From NCBI GenBank assembly GCA_018824085.1, contig JAHJHI010000048.1, positions 1-43,266 of the forward strand: DNA of 43,266 bases. The letters run 5' to 3'. Each line of letters opens with the position of its first letter. Positions within the stretch are counted from its first letter, which is position 1. The notes below the pieces were generated by a model that was given only the letters and a program-made list of their open reading frames with translations, searched no databases and was not told the origin of the DNA. This document shows, piece after piece, positions 7,117-15,676 of this stretch. This stretch comes from Gammaproteobacteria bacterium. Lineage in GTDB: Bacteria; Pseudomonadota; Gammaproteobacteria; Burkholderiales; Rhodocyclaceae. Made by a program: the position numbers and the translations under genes.

Positions 7117-8393
7117 GTCATCGCCTCCGCGCCGGCAGGCTGCGCGGCGCGCCCTTTGGCAAGACGTTGCGCGATGCACCCGGCGACGTGGCCGGCGTCG
7201 CGCGCGATGCCGGAGAAGCGGCCCGAGCCCCAGGTGTGCAGCCAGGGCAGGCCGAGGAAATACAGGCCGGGCTGCTGCGTGACGCCACGCACATGCACCG
7301 GGTCGCCACGGCCGTTGAACACCGGCGCGTCCACCCAGCGGAAGTCGGGACTGAAACCGATGCACCAGATGACGCTGGTGATGCCGGCGGCGAGCGGGTC
7401 GAGTGCGCCGCATTCGGCGTCCGGCTGCCAGACCGCTTCGTACACCGAAGGCGGCGGCGCTTCGATGCCGGCGTCGGCGATGTGTTTGTCGATGGCGGCG
7501 TTGATGCCGTTGTAGGTGCGGTCGGCGCTGTCCAGCGCGGCGCGCAGGCCGGGCGCGAACTGCAGCCGGCCGTCGCGGTAGTCCTGCAGCACGCCGTAAA
7601 GCTGCATGCCTTCGAGCGCGAAGCGGCGCAGGTCGATGTCGCGCCCGCCGTCGCGCCCGGTGACGTAGTGGTTGGTGTTGTCGCGCACGCCTTCGCGCAG
7701 CGGATGCGCGGTCACGGGCATGTCGTAGTAGCCCATGTCGGCCAGCCAGTCGACGACGTCGCGGCCGCGGTAGAAGCGGGCGCAGCGCGGCGCGTCGCCC
7801 ACCGCCAGGTGCACGGTGCGCCCGGCCAGATGCAGGTCCTCGGCGATCTGCGCACCGGACTGGCCGGCGCCGATCACCAGCACCGCGCCCGGGGGCAGCG
7901 CGCCGGCATTGCGGTACTGCTCGGAGTGCAGCTGCGTGATGCCCGACGGCAGGCGCTCGGCCATGCGCGGAATGATGGGCACGTGGTAGCCACCGCTGGC
8001 GACCACCACCTGATCGGCGCTCCAGTCGCCGTCCGGCGTCGCCACGTGAAAACCGCCGTCCGGGCGCGGCGACACGCGCGTCACCGCCACGCCTTCCCGG
8101 ATCGGCGGCGCGACCTTGCGGCGGAAGGCGTCAAGGTAGTCGTTGATCTGGTCCTTCTTCATGAAGCCGTGCGGCTCCGGGCCGTCATAGCTGTGGCCGG
8201 GCAGCGCGCACTGCCAGTTCGGCGTGACGAGGCAGAAGTTGTCCCAGCGCTGCGTGCGCCAGACGTGCATGGCGCTGTGCTTCTCCAGCACCAGGTGTTC
8301 GATGCCCGCGTGCTGCAGGCAGTGGCTCATGGACAGGCCAGCCTGTCCGCCGCCGATGATGATGACGGGAAGATGCGGGGGGTGTGAAGACAT
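7110..8393 (-). CDS. nitH: MSMEG_0569-family flavin-dependent oxidoreductase (NitH-like)
   Basis: A 427-residue FMO-like flavoprotein. An N-terminal FAD site is VIIIGGGQAGLSMSHCLQ (about residues 10-27) and a second Rossmann motif, VLVIGAGQSGAQIAEDL, lies mid-protein for NAD(P)H. The sequence AMHVWRTQRWDNFCLVTPNWQCALPG and the C-terminal GLPWLHTWGSGRFSGIARDA are characteristic of the Nit1C-associated family. Expected chemistry is N- or C-oxygenation of a pathway intermediate; the substrate is unknown. It lies 24 bases downstream of the MSMEG_0570-like gene and overlaps the start of the LnmK-like gene. The symbol follows the nitBCDEFGH order described for the Pseudomonas pseudoalcaligenes nit1C cluster. 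Confidence 0.9.
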   Translation of the reverse strand: MSSHPPHLPVIIIGGGQAGLSMSHCLQHAGIEHLVLEKHSAMHVWRTQRWDNFCLVTPNWQCALPGHSYDGPEPHGFMKKDQINDYLDAFRRKVAPPIREGVAVTRVSPRPDGGFHVATPDGDWSADQVVVASGGYHVPIIPRMAERLPSGITQLHSEQYRNAGALPPGAVLVIGAGQSGAQIAEDLHLAGRTVHLAVGDAPRCARFYRGRDVVDWLADMGYYDMPVTAHPLREGVRDNTNHYVTGRDGGRDIDLRRFALEGMQLYGVLQDYRDGRLQFAPGLRAALDSADRTYNGINAAIDKHIADAGIEAPPPSVYEAVWQPDAECGALDPLAAGITSVIWCIGFSPDFRWVDAPVFNGRGDPVHVRGVTQQPGLYFLGLPWLHTWGSGRFSGIARDAGHVAGCIAQRLAKGRAAQPAGAEAMTC

Positions 8394-8417
8394 GATGTGC
8401 TCCGTTCGTTCAGCGTG

Positions 8418-8705
8418 TTACTCGTCAAACGCGATCAGTTCGATGCGCGCGTCGGTTCGTGTCGCCCACAGGGCCGCGAGTCGTTCGATCTCGGCCAGCT
8501 GGTCCATCGCGGCCGAACAGGCGAATCCGTACCTGGCGCGCACGCGCTCGGACGCGATGTGCAGCGCTTCGCGCACCGCCGTCATGAAGTCCGGCAGCGG
8601 ATAGCTCTCGCCCGGCCTGAAATAGTCCTTGATGACCAGCGACGGCGAGTAGCAGCGGGTTTCGCTGTCGTCCGGCCAGCGGACGCGAAAGTGCATTGCG
8701 GGCAT
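8418..8705 (-). CDS. nitG: MSMEG_0570-family nitrogen starvation response protein (NitG-like)
   Basis: A 95-residue protein starting MPAMHFRVRWPDDSETRCYS. The family is small, acidic and of unknown function, and occurs in Nit1C clusters. Residues such as SLVIKDYFRPGESYPLPDFMTAVREAL and the C-terminal RIELIAFDE end are typical. Its ATG follows the glycosyltransferase stop after a single base, with GGAAGG about nine bases upstream inside the preceding gene, so translation is coupled. No catalytic motif is visible; a carrier, scaffold or regulatory role is possible but not shown by the sequence. Confidence 0.88.
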   Translation of the reverse strand: MPAMHFRVRWPDDSETRCYSPSLVIKDYFRPGESYPLPDFMTAVREALHIASERVRARYGFACSAAMDQLAEIERLAALWATRTDARIELIAFDE

Positions 8706-8706
8706 G

Positions 8707-9900
8707 TCAGTGTTCCTTCCGGCAAGGGCTGGCTGTCGCGCCGGCCCGGTAGATGTCGATATGGCGCTGCGCGCTGGCCTGCCAGCTGTGGCGCCGGCAC
8801 ACGTCCGGCACGCCGCCACGCAGCGCGTCGGCACGCGACGGGTCACAGGCGGCATGCATCGCGCCAGCGATGGACAGCGCGTCCAGCGGGTCGGCCCAGC
8901 CGGCGTCGTGCTCGCCCAGGTATTCGGTGAATGGCGCGCAGCGCGACACGACGACCGGCGTGCCGCTGGCCAGCGCCTCCAGCACGACGAGGCCGAAGCC
9001 CTCTCGCGTGGAGGCCATGACCAGCACGTCGGCCAGACGGAACAGCGCCGGCATGTCGGCGTCCGGCACGTTGCCGGTGATGACGACGTCGCCGCCCGCT
9101 GCACAGACCAGACCGCTGGCGCGCAGTCCGTCGCGGAAGGCCTGCGCGTACGCATCGTGTTCGAGCAGGCTGGCGCCGCCGGCAATGACCAGTTGCGCGT
9201 CAAGCAGGTCGCCCTTGAGCATGGCGAACGCGTCGAGCACCCGGCAGGTGTTCTTGCGCGCCTCGATGCCGCCGACGGCGAGGAAGACCGGACCGCGCGC
9301 GGCCGCCCGGCCGATGCCGTGGCGCGTGGCGCAGGCTGCGTCTGCCGCGCCGGCCTGCGGCGTGTAGCGCGCAAGATCGACGCCGTTGTGCACGCGGCGC
9401 GCGGAGACACCGTAGTCGTCGCTCAGGCGCTCGCACCACAGGTCGCTGACGCACAGCACCTCGCGCGCGCACTGGAAGCCGCGCAATTGCCAGGCCGTCA
9501 GGCGGCTGTCGTCGAAGCTGTCGAGGTGATGCACGGTGCGCACGAAACCATCGATGGCGCCACGCTCGTCCAGCGTGGCGAGCGCGTTGGCGCTGATGCT
9601 GTCCTGCGCATGCAGCACGTCGAATGCGCGCCCGGCCAGACGCGGCGCCAGATGACCGACACAGGCGTTGATGCGCGCGCTCACCATGCCGGCCAGCCCG
9701 GGCGCGGCGGCGGGAACCCCGATCGGCTCGAATGCGCAGTCGATGTGCCGGAACAGCTGCTGGCCGGGCGCGACCGGCGCGAACACGGTGACCGCGTGGC
9801 CCTGCGCATGCAGCGCCTGGGCCAGTTCAAGCGTGTGCACGACGCCGCCGCGCGGATTGACCGAGTGCGTGAACAGCGCAATGCGCAGCGCATCAGGCAT
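8707..9900 (-). CDS. MSMEG_0565-family GT4 glycosyltransferase
   Basis: A 397-residue GT-B glycosyltransferase of the GT4 type. The N-terminal domain begins RIALFTHSVNPRGGVVHTLELAQAL, and the donor-binding domain holds FLAVGGIEARKNT, GNVPDADMPALFRLADV and the E-x7-E motif in EGFGLVVLEALASGTPVV. It would transfer a sugar from a nucleotide-sugar donor to a pathway product or lipid. The gene is present in many Nit1C clusters but was not part of the eight-gene nitA-H description, so it is an extension. Its ATG at 9900 overlaps the end of the AIR-synthase-like gene by eight bases and has GGGGAG seven bases upstream. Confidence 0.9.
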   Translation of the reverse strand: MPDALRIALFTHSVNPRGGVVHTLELAQALHAQGHAVTVFAPVAPGQQLFRHIDCAFEPIGVPAAAPGLAGMVSARINACVGHLAPRLAGRAFDVLHAQDSISANALATLDERGAIDGFVRTVHHLDSFDDSRLTAWQLRGFQCAREVLCVSDLWCERLSDDYGVSARRVHNGVDLARYTPQAGAADAACATRHGIGRAAARGPVFLAVGGIEARKNTCRVLDAFAMLKGDLLDAQLVIAGGASLLEHDAYAQAFRDGLRASGLVCAAGGDVVITGNVPDADMPALFRLADVLVMASTREGFGLVVLEALASGTPVVVSRCAPFTEYLGEHDAGWADPLDALSIAGAMHAACDPSRADALRGGVPDVCRRHSWQASAQRHIDIYRAGATASPCRKEH

Positions 9901-10888
9901 GTACGGACTCCCCGGGCGCGCGGATGAAGGGCTGCGCCTCGACGTCCCACAGTTGCGCGCGCTGCGCGCCCTGGCTCAGCCACACCTCGGGGCTCGCGCC
10001 GACCCGCCCGATGCGTGCCGCCGTGATGCCGCGCGCCGCGAAGCGTTCGATCACCTGCGCGCTGTGCGCCGGCCGCAGCGACAGCAGATAGCCGAAGCTG
10101 GGGAAGCACAACAGCCAGCGCAGCAGCGGCACGTTGTCCGGGCGCGGCAGCGCGTCCAGATCGATGTCGGCGCCGACACGCGAACTTTCCAGCAGCATGA
10201 GCGCGGTACCGATGACACCCGCCATGCTGATGTCCTTGCCTGCGTCGCACAGGCCGTCCTCGGCCAGCTGCGGCAGCAGTTCGTTGTCGGCGCGCAGGCG
10301 TGCCGCCGGTGCCGACGTCGATGCGTTCCAGTACGGATACGGTTCTTCGAACGCGCCGCGCAGATCGACCGCCATGACCAGATCGTCGCCCGGCTGCGCG
10401 TTGAAGCTGGTGATGAGCGCTTTCGCCCGGCCCAGGATGGCGACCGCCAGCTGGCCGCGCGCCGCGCGCTGATTGCTGTGGCCGCCGACGATGGGCACGC
10501 CGTAGCGCGCCGATGCCGCGGCCATGCCTTCGAGCACCGGCTGCGACGCGCCGGCCCCGCCGCTCCACAGCGCGTCGACGACGGCGACCGGGCGCCCGCC
10601 CATCGCGCAGATGTCGCTCACATTGACCATGACACCGCAGTAGCCGGCGAACCAGGGCATGCGGGCGACGAATTCCTCGACCAGCCCCTCGATCGCGAGC
10701 AACAGCCAGCCCTCGCCGGACGGATCGGCGATGGCGGCGCAGTCGTCGCCGACCGCCACGGCCTGCGTCATGTCACCGCTCCCCCCGGGCAGCGCGCCGC
10801 CGAGCATCTGCATGACGTCACTGATGTCCCGCTTGTGGGCGAAGCCGGGGCTGCCGCGCAGCGCGTCGACAATGTCGCCGAGCGTCAT
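9893..10888 (-). CDS. nitF: Sll0787-family AIR synthase-like protein (NitF-like)
   Basis: A 331-residue member of the PurM/SelD/ThiL superfamily, which binds ATP and phosphorylates or activates substrates. Landmarks are AVAVGDDCAAIADPSGEGWLL near the N terminus, NVSDICAMGGRPVAVVDALWS, and VPIVGGHSNQRAARGQLAVAILG. The sequence GDDCA corresponds to the metal/ATP-binding acidic motif of AIR synthases, and the DICAMGG motif is also superfamily-typical. It is not purM itself: it sits in the Nit1C operon and has the family's own N terminus, MTLGDIVDALRGSPGFAHKR. The start ATG overlaps the acetyltransferase stop as ATGA. The small-molecule substrate is unknown. Confidence 0.9.
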   Translation of the reverse strand: MTLGDIVDALRGSPGFAHKRDISDVMQMLGGALPGGSGDMTQAVAVGDDCAAIADPSGEGWLLLAIEGLVEEFVARMPWFAGYCGVMVNVSDICAMGGRPVAVVDALWSGGAGASQPVLEGMAAASARYGVPIVGGHSNQRAARGQLAVAILGRAKALITSFNAQPGDDLVMAVDLRGAFEEPYPYWNASTSAPAARLRADNELLPQLAEDGLCDAGKDISMAGVIGTALMLLESSRVGADIDLDALPRPDNVPLLRWLLCFPSFGYLLSLRPAHSAQVIERFAARGITAARIGRVGASPEVWLSQGAQRAQLWDVEAQPFIRAPGESVHA

Positions 10889-11466
10889 GCGACGGCTCCG
10901 CCAGCACGCGTGACGAAGCCGCTGAACACGTCGAAGCACGGCGGATAGCGGTCGAGATCCGCCTGCATCAGCGCGTGCGCACGGCCGTGCAGCGTTTCGG
11001 CGCGCAGCACACGCCAGTGCAGGCGCCGGAACAGCACTTCGTTCTGCGCCTGCACGTGTGCCAGGAAGGTGTGGCAGCCGCGCGCGTGCGCGCTGGTGAC
11101 GGCCAGCCGGATCAGCGTGGCACCGAGTTTGCCGTGGCGCCGGAATGCCGCATGCACGGCGAGCCGCGAGCCCCACCACAGGCCGGGCTCGCCGCTGCCG
11201 AGGTCCTCGTGGATGCGCACCGTGCCGACCACCTGGTCCGCCATGCCGCCGACGCAGGCGAGCGCGACGATGAGCTGGGCGCGGTCGTCGATCAGGTCGC
11301 GGTCGTCGCCGGGAAACACGCCCTGTTCGACACAGAACACGGCGCGGCGCAGCCGCATCGCCTGGTCGCGCTCCCAGTCGCTGTCCACCCACTTGATGCG
11401 GAATTCGCAGGGGGCGAAATGCGGCGCCAGCTCGCAGAACGCGGCGCCCGGTTCAGCGGTCTGCAT
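10885..11466 (-). CDS. nitE: MSMEG_0567/Sll0786-family GNAT N-acetyltransferase (NitE-like)
   Basis: A 193-residue GNAT-fold protein. The N-terminal stretch CEFRIKWVDSDWERDQAMRL is typical of the Nit1C-associated group. The acetyl-CoA region includes WWGSRLAVHAAFRRHGKLGATLI, with the R-x-x-G-K/x-G-A/G pyrophosphate-binding pattern. Expected activity is acyl transfer to an amine formed in the pathway. GGAGG lies seven bases before the ATG. The reading frame overlaps the radical SAM gene end by 14 bases and the AIR-synthase-like start by 4 bases, showing tight translational coupling along the operon. The C-terminal domain, which ends CFDVFSGFVTRAGGAVA, extends past the GNAT core. Confidence 0.9.
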   Translation of the reverse strand: MQTAEPGAAFCELAPHFAPCEFRIKWVDSDWERDQAMRLRRAVFCVEQGVFPGDDRDLIDDRAQLIVALACVGGMADQVVGTVRIHEDLGSGEPGLWWGSRLAVHAAFRRHGKLGATLIRLAVTSAHARGCHTFLAHVQAQNEVLFRRLHWRVLRAETLHGRAHALMQADLDRYPPCFDVFSGFVTRAGGAVA

Positions 11467-12509
11467 GACGGCCCTCCGCGCGCTCGTAGGACGACAGCGA
11501 CGAACACGCGCCGCACTTGCCGCAGCCGGCCTTGATGTCGGCCGAACGCAGGCCGGCGTCCGACAGCATGGCGCCCAGCGGCTCTAGGATGGCGCGCATG
11601 AATTCGGGGGTCGGCGCCGGATGGTCTTCCAGCGGCGTGCCGCTGATCGGCACGAAGGGCACGGCGAATGGATAGACGCCGAGCGCCACCAGTTGCGCGC
11701 AGATGTCGAGGATGGCTTCTGCCGTGTCACCCAGTCCGGCCAGGATGTAGGTGCTCACCTGACCGCGGCCGAACACGGCGACCGCAGCCTCGAACGCCTG
11801 CATGTAGCGCGCCACCGGCACGCTCGCCTTGCCCGGCATGATCCGTTCGCGCAGCGCTGGCGTGACCACTTCGAGGTGCATGCCCAGCGTGTCGATGCCG
11901 GCCGCCTTCATGCGCGCGAACCAGCGGTCGTCGTCGGGCGGCTCGCACTGCGCCTGGATCGGGATGCCGACCGCCGCGCGCACGGCAAAGGCGGAGTCGC
12001 ACAGGATCTGCGCGCCGCGGTCCGGCGTGGCCGGCGTGCCGGTGGTCATGACCATGTGCTTGACGCCGTCGAGCAGCACGGCCGCCCGCGCAACCTCGGC
12101 CAGCTGTTCCGGCGTCTTGTGCGCGATGGTGCGCCCGGCCGCGAGAGACTGGCCGATCGAGCAGAACTTGCAGGCCTTGCGCCGGCTCTCGAAACGGATG
12201 CAGGTCTGCAGCACCGTGGTCGCCAGCACGTCGGCGCCGTGCAGCGTGGCGATGTGCGAGTACGGTACGCCGTCGAAGGTCTGCAGCGCGTGAAAGCGCG
12301 GCGCCTTCGGAAAGCTCACGCGGGCGATCGGGATGGTGCCGCGCCGCAGCTGCACGCTGCCGTCGGCGTCCGGCGCCCCGGCCACGAAGGGCGAGTTGAA
12401 CGCGCTGCCGGTATGCACCGGCACCATGATGGTGACGCCGTCTACGGTGACCGCCTTGTGGTCGGACGGCCCCGCGCCGCCGCGCCGGCTCGGCGCGCCC
12501 GCGCCCGGG

Positions 12510-13543
<1,034 letters not shown>

Positions 13544-13544
<1 letters not shown>

Positions 13545-14026
13545 CACAGGGTCCAGGTGTCGAGGATGAAGGCGTTGTCCTTGCGATGCAGCAGGATGAT
13601 GTCCAGCACGTCGAGCGGATTGATCGGGCGGATGCCGTCGATCAGCGCGCCCTCGCCGTGACCGTAGAGCGCCTGCAGCGCGAAGCGGCACGCATAGACC
13701 TTGCCGCCCTCTTCGATGAACTTCTCGATCTGCTTGTTGAAGTTCTGCGCGCCCGGAAACGCCTCGTCGCCCAGCGTCGGGAATCCGCGCTTGACGCCGA
13801 GGGTCACGCCCGGCCCGTACAGCAGCACCGAGGTGTCGAAACCCTTGCGCTTCAGGCGGGTGGCCTGCAGCAGATTGACGAAACCGATGGACCCTTCGAA
13901 TGCGACGGTGTGGAAGGTGACGAGCGCCTTTTCGCCGGGTTCGGCCTTGACGTCCTCGAACACCTTCTCTTCATAATCGACGAGGAATTCGCCCTTCTGG
14001 TTGGCGGGCCTGGTGACTTTGGGCAT
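13544..14026 (-). CDS. nitB: MSMEG_0572/Sll0783-family nitrogen starvation response protein (NitB-like)
   Basis: A 160-residue protein that opens the Nit1C operon. It starts [21 protein letters not shown] after GGAGAG at good spacing. Landmarks are [41 protein letters not shown] and [21 protein letters not shown], which resemble a DsrE/DsrF-like fold. The cyanobacterial homologue Sll0783 is induced on nitrogen starvation and affects polyhydroxybutyrate accumulation. The molecular function is unknown. A sigma-54-like promoter lies about 60-80 bases upstream, consistent with nitrogen control, and the stop overlaps the nitrilase start. Confidence 0.93.
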
Positions 14027-14087
14027 GCGATCTCTCCGGTAAGTGTGTGCACAACGATGACAGCGCGTCCTGCGCTCAGCCTTTCAT

Positions 14088-14106
14088 TGCATGCGCCATG
14101 CCATGG
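14088..14106 (-). promoter_or_regulatory. Candidate sigma-54 promoter of the Nit1C operon
   Basis: Read on the minus strand, the site is TGGCATG-GCGC-ATGCA. It keeps the invariant GG and GC exactly ten bases apart as in the -24/-12 consensus TGGCACG-N4-TTGCA, with two departures. The predicted start is near 14077, giving a leader of about 50 bases before the ATG at 14026. It fits nitrogen control and the sigma-54 activator NitA reported for the P. pseudoalcaligenes cluster, but no such activator gene is in this window. In DNA this GC-rich a chance match is possible. Confidence 0.45.
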
Positions 14107-14121
14107 CCCGCCCGGCGCGTG

Positions 14122-14272
14122 CGATCAATGTGCGATCAAGCCGCGCACGCGTTCGCTCGGGCGGCACCGGGTCCGCAGTACGGCCACGAAACCCGTTGCG
14201 ATTCAGCGCCACGAACGCGTTTCACGCACCGACATGAAGCGCTCGCCATGCGATCAATGCACCCGATCAATG
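14122..14272. repeat. Four CGATCAA(TG) repeats in two pairs upstream of the Nit1C operon
   Basis: CGATCAATG occurs at 14122-14130, 14251-14259 and 14264-14272, and CGATCAAG at 14133-14140. Within pairs the copies are 11 and 13 bases apart, about one helical turn, and the pairs are about 130 bases apart. All have the same orientation. They lie about 15-170 bases upstream of the candidate sigma-54 promoter and also upstream of the divergent gene at 14328. This placing suits an enhancer-binding activator, but the protein is unknown. Confidence 0.5.
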
Positions 14273-14278
14273 GCTCCG

Positions 14279-14293
14279 TGGCACGTGCAGCGC
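14279..14293 (+). promoter_or_regulatory. Weak sigma-54-like match upstream of the MgtC-family gene
   Basis: TGGCACG-TGCA-GCGC has a perfect -24 half and the GC dinucleotide at the right distance, but the rest of the -12 half is poor. A start near 14305 would leave a leader of about 20 bases before the ATG at 14328. It may be chance. Confidence 0.22.
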
Positions 14294-14327
14294 CCGCCGG
14301 AGCGCCGTCCTCGGTTAAGGTAGGCGG

Positions 14328-15602
14328 ATGGACCCGACCGCCCTCGCGCACATGCCGCCAGACATCGACCAGCGTCTGATCGGACTTGCCGCGGCGCTCG
14401 GCATCGGCCTGCTGATCGGCATCGAGCGGGAGCGCCGCAAAGGGGAAGGTCCTTCGCGCGCCGCGGCCGGCCTGCGTACCTTCACGCTGGCGTCACTGCT
14501 CGGTGCGCTGGCGGTGCTGCTGGGCGGCGGCATGGTGCTGGCGGTGCTCGCGGGCGTCGTCGGCGTGCTTGCCGCGCTGGCCTATCGCCGCACGGCGCGC
14601 GAAGACCCGGGCCTGACCACCGAGATCGCGCTCGTCCTCACCTTCCTGCTCGGCGCGCTGGCGCTGCACGACGCACCGCTTGCCACCGGCATCGGCGTGC
14701 TGGTGACGATCACGCTGGCAGCACGCCAGCGCCTGCACCGCTTCGTGGTCGGCGTCATATCGGAACAGGAACTGCACGACGCGCTGCTGCTGGCCGCTGC
14801 CGCACTGGTCATCCTGCCGCTGACGCCGGACCACACGGTGGACCCGCTGCAGGCGATCAATCCGCGCACGCTGTGGACGCTGGCGGTACTGATGATGGCC
14901 ATCAATGCCTGCGGCCACATCGCGTTGCGCGTGGCCGGACCGGCGCGCGGGCTGTCGTTCGCCGGGCTGGCTTCCGGCTTCGTGTCGAGCACCGCGACGA
15001 TCGCCGCGATGGGCGTACAGGCCCGCGAAACACCGGCGCTGCGCGGGGGTGCCGTATCGGGCGCCGTGCTGTCGTCGCTGTCGACCGTGCTGCAACTGGC
15101 ACTGTTGCTTGGCGCGACGAGCCAGACGGTGCTGCACCGGATGGCGCTGCCACTGCTCGCCGCCGGCCTGGCGGCACTCGCCTACGGTGCGCTGATGGCG
15201 CTGCGCAGCCTGCATGCCCCGGCCGCCGCAGCCGTGCCACCGGGTCGCGCCTTCAATCCGCGCATCGCAATACTGTTCGCGCTGACCATGGGCGGGATGC
15301 TGTTGCTGACCCGCTTCCTCAGCAACACGCTGGGCAGCGCCGGACTGGCCGTGGGCGCCGCGCTGGCGGGTTTCGCCGACGCCCACTCGATCGCCGCCGC
15401 CGTTGCCTCGCTCGAGGCCGGCGGCAAGATCGGCGCCGCGGACGCGGTGCTGCCGATCATGATCGCCTTCAGCACCAATGCGCTGAGCAAGATCGCCGTC
15501 GCGATCACCGCCGGCGACAGCGACTTCGCGTGGCGCGTGGTGCCCGGCGTGGCGCTGTCGGTGGGCGCCGCCTGGCTCGTACTTCTGCTGCAGGTGCGGT
15601 GA
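14328..15602 (+). CDS. MgtC/DUF4010-family inner membrane protein
   Basis: A 424-residue, strongly hydrophobic protein. The first 140 residues are an MgtC-type domain with GLAAALGIGLLIGIERERRKGE and the conserved AAAGLRTFTLASLLGAL. The remainder is a DUF4010-type membrane domain with GLASGFVSSTATIAAMG and FADAHSIAAAVASLEAGGKI. About a dozen membrane segments are predicted by eye. MgtC proteins affect magnesium homeostasis and F1Fo-ATP synthase in intracellular pathogens; the role of MgtC-DUF4010 fusions is not established and is often left as a putative transporter. It is divergent from the Nit1C operon and shares a 301 bp intergenic region with it. Confidence 0.88.
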   Translation: MDPTALAHMPPDIDQRLIGLAAALGIGLLIGIERERRKGEGPSRAAAGLRTFTLASLLGALAVLLGGGMVLAVLAGVVGVLAALAYRRTAREDPGLTTEIALVLTFLLGALALHDAPLATGIGVLVTITLAARQRLHRFVVGVISEQELHDALLLAAAALVILPLTPDHTVDPLQAINPRTLWTLAVLMMAINACGHIALRVAGPARGLSFAGLASGFVSSTATIAAMGVQARETPALRGGAVSGAVLSSLSTVLQLALLLGATSQTVLHRMALPLLAAGLAALAYGALMALRSLHAPAAAAVPPGRAFNPRIAILFALTMGGMLLLTRFLSNTLGSAGLAVGAALAGFADAHSIAAAVASLEAGGKIGAADAVLPIMIAFSTNALSKIAVAITAGDSDFAWRVVPGVALSVGAAWLVLLLQVR

Positions 15603-15676
15603 CGCGGCATGCGGCTGCGCAACAACATGTTCGGCGCCACGTCGAATAGTTGCCCGACAGCCCCTAGAATCCGCTC

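Noticed and set aside
6256-7413. Longer start for the LnmK-like gene at 7413
   Set aside because: It would run 300 bases into the flavoenzyme gene; the ATG at 7116 has GGAGG at seven bases.
5304-8387. Long plus-strand frames opposite the MocR, LnmK-like and flavoenzyme genes
   Set aside because: Translations are repetitive Arg/Ala/Gln/His and lack family motifs; the minus-strand genes are clear.
14122-14272. CGATCAA repeats as a CRISPR array
   Set aside because: Units are only 7-9 bases, the spacing is irregular and there is no spacer-repeat order.
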